The translations under genes and the position numbers were made by a program. From contig CP070682.1 of NCBI GenBank assembly GCA_020352595.1, positions 1,386,978 through 1,394,292 on the forward strand: a stretch of 7,315 nucleotides of DNA, written 5' to 3'. Source of the DNA: a bacterium. Its GTDB lineage: Bacteria; BMS3Abin14. The notes below the pieces were generated by a model. The model made no database searches, was not told the origin of the DNA, and worked only from the letters and a program-made list of their open reading frames with translations. The stretch's first letter is position 1. The number at the start of each line of letters is the position of its first letter. Shown one piece after another: positions 5,536 to 7,315 of this stretch.

Positions 5536-6515
5536 TATTCTTGCAGGGCCTCCGGGTAATAACAGTTTTGGGGGGAACAGGGGTGTCCGAAGAGGGATCT
5601 GTAGGCCTCCATGCAGCCCTGGATCCATTGGGGACCGGACCCCTCCCTTGCGCCTGCCATGAGCCTCCTGAGCCGTGTCACCATGAGGACCTTCCGGTCA
5701 AGGGGGGCGCCCCTGCCCACCACCTTGAAGATGTTGACGCCCCCGCTCAGGAGGGCCGGCAGGGCGCACAGTCCGCACGCGTCCCTGCGGTCGGTATCCC
5801 TCATCCCCTTGAAGTGAAGCGTGACGGCTTCCGGCGCGCGCTCACCGCATGGGCCGCTGATCTCCCAGTCCCACTCGCAGGGCCACCTCAGGTCGGGGCT
5901 GTCGTGGAGGAAGGTGCAGACTCCTTCCACATTGGGACATTTCCCCACCAGGATGAACGCCTCGTACTCGACCTCGGGGACCTGCTCGACGAGCATGGCC
6001 ACCTGCCTGAGGTTCAGGAAACGGGGTAGGATCACCCTCGTGACGCCCAGCTCCGCAAAAAGTCTGACGGCCGGGGCGTTGGAACCCAGCCCCATGGTGC
6101 TCAGGTGCATGGGAACGGCGATCCCCGCCTCCCTCACCCGGACCATGAGGCCAGGGTCCGCGACGATGAGGGCACCCACTCCGACATCGGCAGCCCACCC
6201 GGCCATGTCAAGGGCCAACTCCATCTGTTCGTCCATGTAGAAGGGCGCGTTGAGGGTCAGGGCGAAGCGACCGCCGGACCGCCTCGCCATGCGGACGGCG
6301 GCTTCAAGCTCGTCCAGCGATGCGAACTGGGCGCTGGCGAAGGTCCTCTGGTTCAGCAGCACCGTCGCGGGGTAACGTTCCGTCCACTCCCCGGGCAGAC
6401 AGCCGCCGTAAAGCCAGTCGGCCCCGGCTTCCAGGAGTGGCTCCACCTCGGCCAGCGCGTTGACGGGCGCGAGGATCTGGGCAGGTGTGTCGAAAGGGTC
6501 TTTAGGGGATCTCAT
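5535..6515 (-). CDS. U32 family protein, UbiU-like, with candidate Fe-S cysteines
   Basis: The 326-residue cytoplasmic protein follows the U32 (collagenase-like) plan: ILAPVNALAEVEPLLEAGADWLYGG (about 14-38) is the N-terminal signature; then PMHLSTMGLGS (135-145) and RVILPRFLNLRQV (160-172); and EAFILVGKCPNVEGVC (185-200), which corresponds to the conserved E.F.hG..C...sG.C core. DACGLCALPALLSGGVNIFKVVGRG (245-269) is the closing motif. C193-x6-C200, then C213/C223 and C247/C250, closely mimic the four [4Fe-4S] ligands of UbiU, TrhP and RlhA; extra cysteines C301, C313 and C318 lie near the C-terminus. Such proteins perform oxygen-independent hydroxylation (with prephenate in known cases) of quinones or RNA; despite the family name, a protease role is doubtful. 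The ATG at 6515 lies inside a 7-base repeat and has only weak GAGA-type ribosome binding. It is followed without gap by its UbiV-like partner. Confidence 0.9.
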   Translation of the reverse strand: MRSPKDPFDTPAQILAPVNALAEVEPLLEAGADWLYGGCLPGEWTERYPATVLLNQRTFASAQFASLDELEAAVRMARRSGGRFALTLNAPFYMDEQMELALDMAGWAADVGVGALIVADPGLMVRVREAGIAVPMHLSTMGLGSNAPAVRLFAELGVTRVILPRFLNLRQVAMLVEQVPEVEYEAFILVGKCPNVEGVCTFLHDSPDLRWPCEWDWEISGPCGERAPEAVTLHFKGMRDTDRRDACGLCALPALLSGGVNIFKVVGRGAPLDRKVLMVTRLRRLMAGAREGSGPQWIQGCMEAYRSLFGHPCSPQNCYYPEALQE

Positions 6516-6534
6516 TTCTCAGATCTCAGATCTC
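6507..6534 (-). repeat. 7-base tandem array spanning the start codon of the UbiU-like gene
   Basis: The minus strand reads GAGATCT, GAGATCT, GAGAAAT, GAGATCC in strict 7-base phase (6534 down to 6507). The ATG start at 6515 is formed at the junction of units 3 and 4, so the first codons of the gene belong to the array. No GGAGG-like site lies upstream; the GAG cores are the only Shine-Dalgarno-like bases. Confidence 0.8.
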
Positions 6535-6542
6535 AAATGAAA

Positions 6543-6574
6543 GTGCACAGGTGCACGGGTGCATGGGTGCAGAA
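6543..6574 (-). repeat. 8-base tandem array, four units
   Basis: On the plus strand the units are GTGCACAG, GTGCACGG, GTGCATGG and GTGCAGAA, in exact 8-base phase. It sits in the middle of the gap between the methylase-like and UbiU-like genes, eight bases from the preceding heptamer array. Confidence 0.8.
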
Positions 6575-6587
6575 GGGCACCGAAATT

Positions 6588-6608
6588 CCAGACACCAGAC
6601 ACCAGATT
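6588..6608 (-). repeat. 7-base tandem array abutting the methylase stop codon
   Basis: On the plus strand the units are CCAGACA, CCAGACA and CCAGATT, three 7-base units that end exactly where the stop codon (TAG, 6611-6609) of the methylase-like gene begins. Together with the arrays at 6507-6534 and 6543-6574 it leaves only about 21 bases of the gap unexplained. Confidence 0.75.
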
Positions 6609-7315
6609 CTAGGCACTTCCTTTCTTCCTGTCCCAGAACCTCTCCTTCCTCCGGTCCCAGAAGACGGGGTCCGATGGCGCCTCGAGGACCTCGCCCACGA
6701 GGATTATGGCCAGGGACGGTTCCCCCGAAGCGAGGCCGAATATGTCGTCCCCGCCAACGGTGGAAGCCATGGTAGCCAGGGTGGCCCGGTAGATCCTCTC
6801 GCCCTCCATGCCCAGGCGTGAGGCGATGGCCACGGGCGTGTCGGGGTCGAAACCTTCGGAAAGTTCCCCGGCCAGCTGCTCCAGGGGCCGGTTGTTCATG
6901 TAAAGCACCATGGTCCCGGCGGCCCGGGCAAGCCTGGCCAGTTCACCGTCCTGCGCGTTCCGGTCGATGTGTTTGGGGCTGGTGAGAAGGATGGTGTGGC
7001 TCACCCCGGGCATGTCAAGCGTCCGCTTCAGAAGGGCGGCCGCTGCGTTGAGAACGCCCACCCCGGCAATGACGCGCGCCCGGGCCCCGAACCGTTCCAC
7101 GAGGGGGAGGAAAGGTGAGAAGACGGTCAGGTCCCCCGGAACCAGGAAGGCCACGTCACTGTCCGCAAGCCCTTCCTCGACCTCCGCCACCATCTCCTTG
7201 AAGACCCTCTGGAAGGGATCCCGGACCTCCTTGCCCTGGAGCAGTGCCGAGAAGGTCTCCGGGTAGGGATCGACGGCGTAGACCAGCGCGCATCCTTCCA
7301 GAGCCCGGGCGCCCG
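6609..7315 (-). CDS. Tetrapyrrole (corrin/porphyrin) methylase-like protein, CobM/CbiF type (5' end outside window)
   Basis: The reading frame stays open to the window edge; 234 residues are visible and the N-terminal segment with the start is missing. The order of motifs is that of SAM-dependent tetrapyrrole methylases: DVAFLVPGDLTVFSPFLPLV (53-72, the GDP loop), VIAGVGVLNAAAALL (81-95, the PGVSS..AAAA segment), MPGVSHTILLTS (101-112, the LPevSqTvIlTR block of precorrin-4 methylases) and, at 161-180, a stretch resembling the ASxPdExixRGTL block of CobM/CbiF. This suggests relation to precorrin-4/cobalt-precorrin-4 C11-methyltransferase of cobalamin synthesis. However, GDP has become GDL and PGVS has become AGVG, so SAM binding or substrate may differ from true CobM. 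No other cobalamin gene is in view. It is separated from the U32 pair by 93 bases on the same strand and may be in the same transcript. Confidence 0.82.
   Translation of the reverse strand, partial: GARALEGCALVYAVDPYPETFSALLQGKEVRDPFQRVFKEMVAEVEEGLADSDVAFLVPGDLTVFSPFLPLVERFGARARVIAGVGVLNAAAALLKRTLDMPGVSHTILLTSPKHIDRNAQDGELARLARAAGTMVLYMNNRPLEQLAGELSEGFDPDTPVAIASRLGMEGERIYRATLATMASTVGGDDIFGLASGEPSLAIILVGEVLEAPSDPVFWDRRKERFWDRKKGSA

Noticed and set aside
4582..5559. Plus-strand reading frame of 325 codons, and another at 3578-4405.
   Set aside because: Both are antisense shadows of the UbiV-like and AAA genes; the first also translates the 7-base array and leader hairpins, which argues against coding.
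6507..6608. A possible CRISPR array in the gap between the methylase-like and UbiU-like genes.
   Set aside because: The units are 7-8 bases, contiguous and without spacers, and three different units are used; this is tandem repetition, not CRISPR.

Overview
The window (7,315 bases, GC-rich, strong GGAGG-type ribosome binding sites) looks like chromosomal DNA of an anaerobic bacterium. The evidence is gene content: a paired, cysteine-rich U32 protein set resembling the oxygen-independent hydroxylases UbiU/UbiV, a corrinoid-type tetrapyrrole methylase relative and an FmdE-family protein. The taxon cannot be fixed from this sequence; a Desulfobacterota-like or similar anaerobic lineage is a guess. 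Every supported gene is on the minus strand, so transcription runs from high to low coordinates.

Layout in transcription order. (1) 7315-6609: a tetrapyrrole (corrin) methylase-like protein whose N-terminus lies outside the window. (2) A 93-base gap (6516-6608) made almost wholly of three short tandem arrays with units of 7, 8 and 7 bases. (3) 6515-5535 and 5535-4765: two U32-type proteins joined by a TAATG overlap; the first resembles UbiU and the second UbiV, and both keep candidate iron-sulfur cysteines. (4) A 197-base gap (4568-4764) with a heptamer array and a strong hairpin. (5) 4567-3686, 3717-3262 and 3256-2306: a translationally coupled trio of a CDC48-like AAA protein with destroyed Walker motifs, an FmdE-family protein and an ArsP_1/DUF318-type permease. 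(6) A 132-base gap with a candidate promoter. (7) 2173-713: a secreted seven-repeat FG-GAP/VCBS protein with a C-terminal ASPIC/UnbV domain, closed by a clear intrinsic terminator. (8) 527-1: a lipoprotein with carboxypeptidase-regulatory-like repeats, cut by the window edge.

How they may work together (inference): genes 1-5 have the flavour of an anaerobic cofactor or metal-handling locus, with a tetrapyrrole methylase relative, an Fe-S hydroxylase-like pair, an AAA scaffold, a Cys/His metal-type FmdE protein and a metal/metalloid-type permease. The two most unusual points are the AAA protein, which has lost the P-loop lysine, the Walker B acidic pair and the sensor-1 Asn but keeps both arginine-finger positions, and the period-7/8 tandem arrays that fill the gaps around the U32 pair. 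The FG-GAP protein and the lipoprotein appear to be separate, envelope-directed transcription units.
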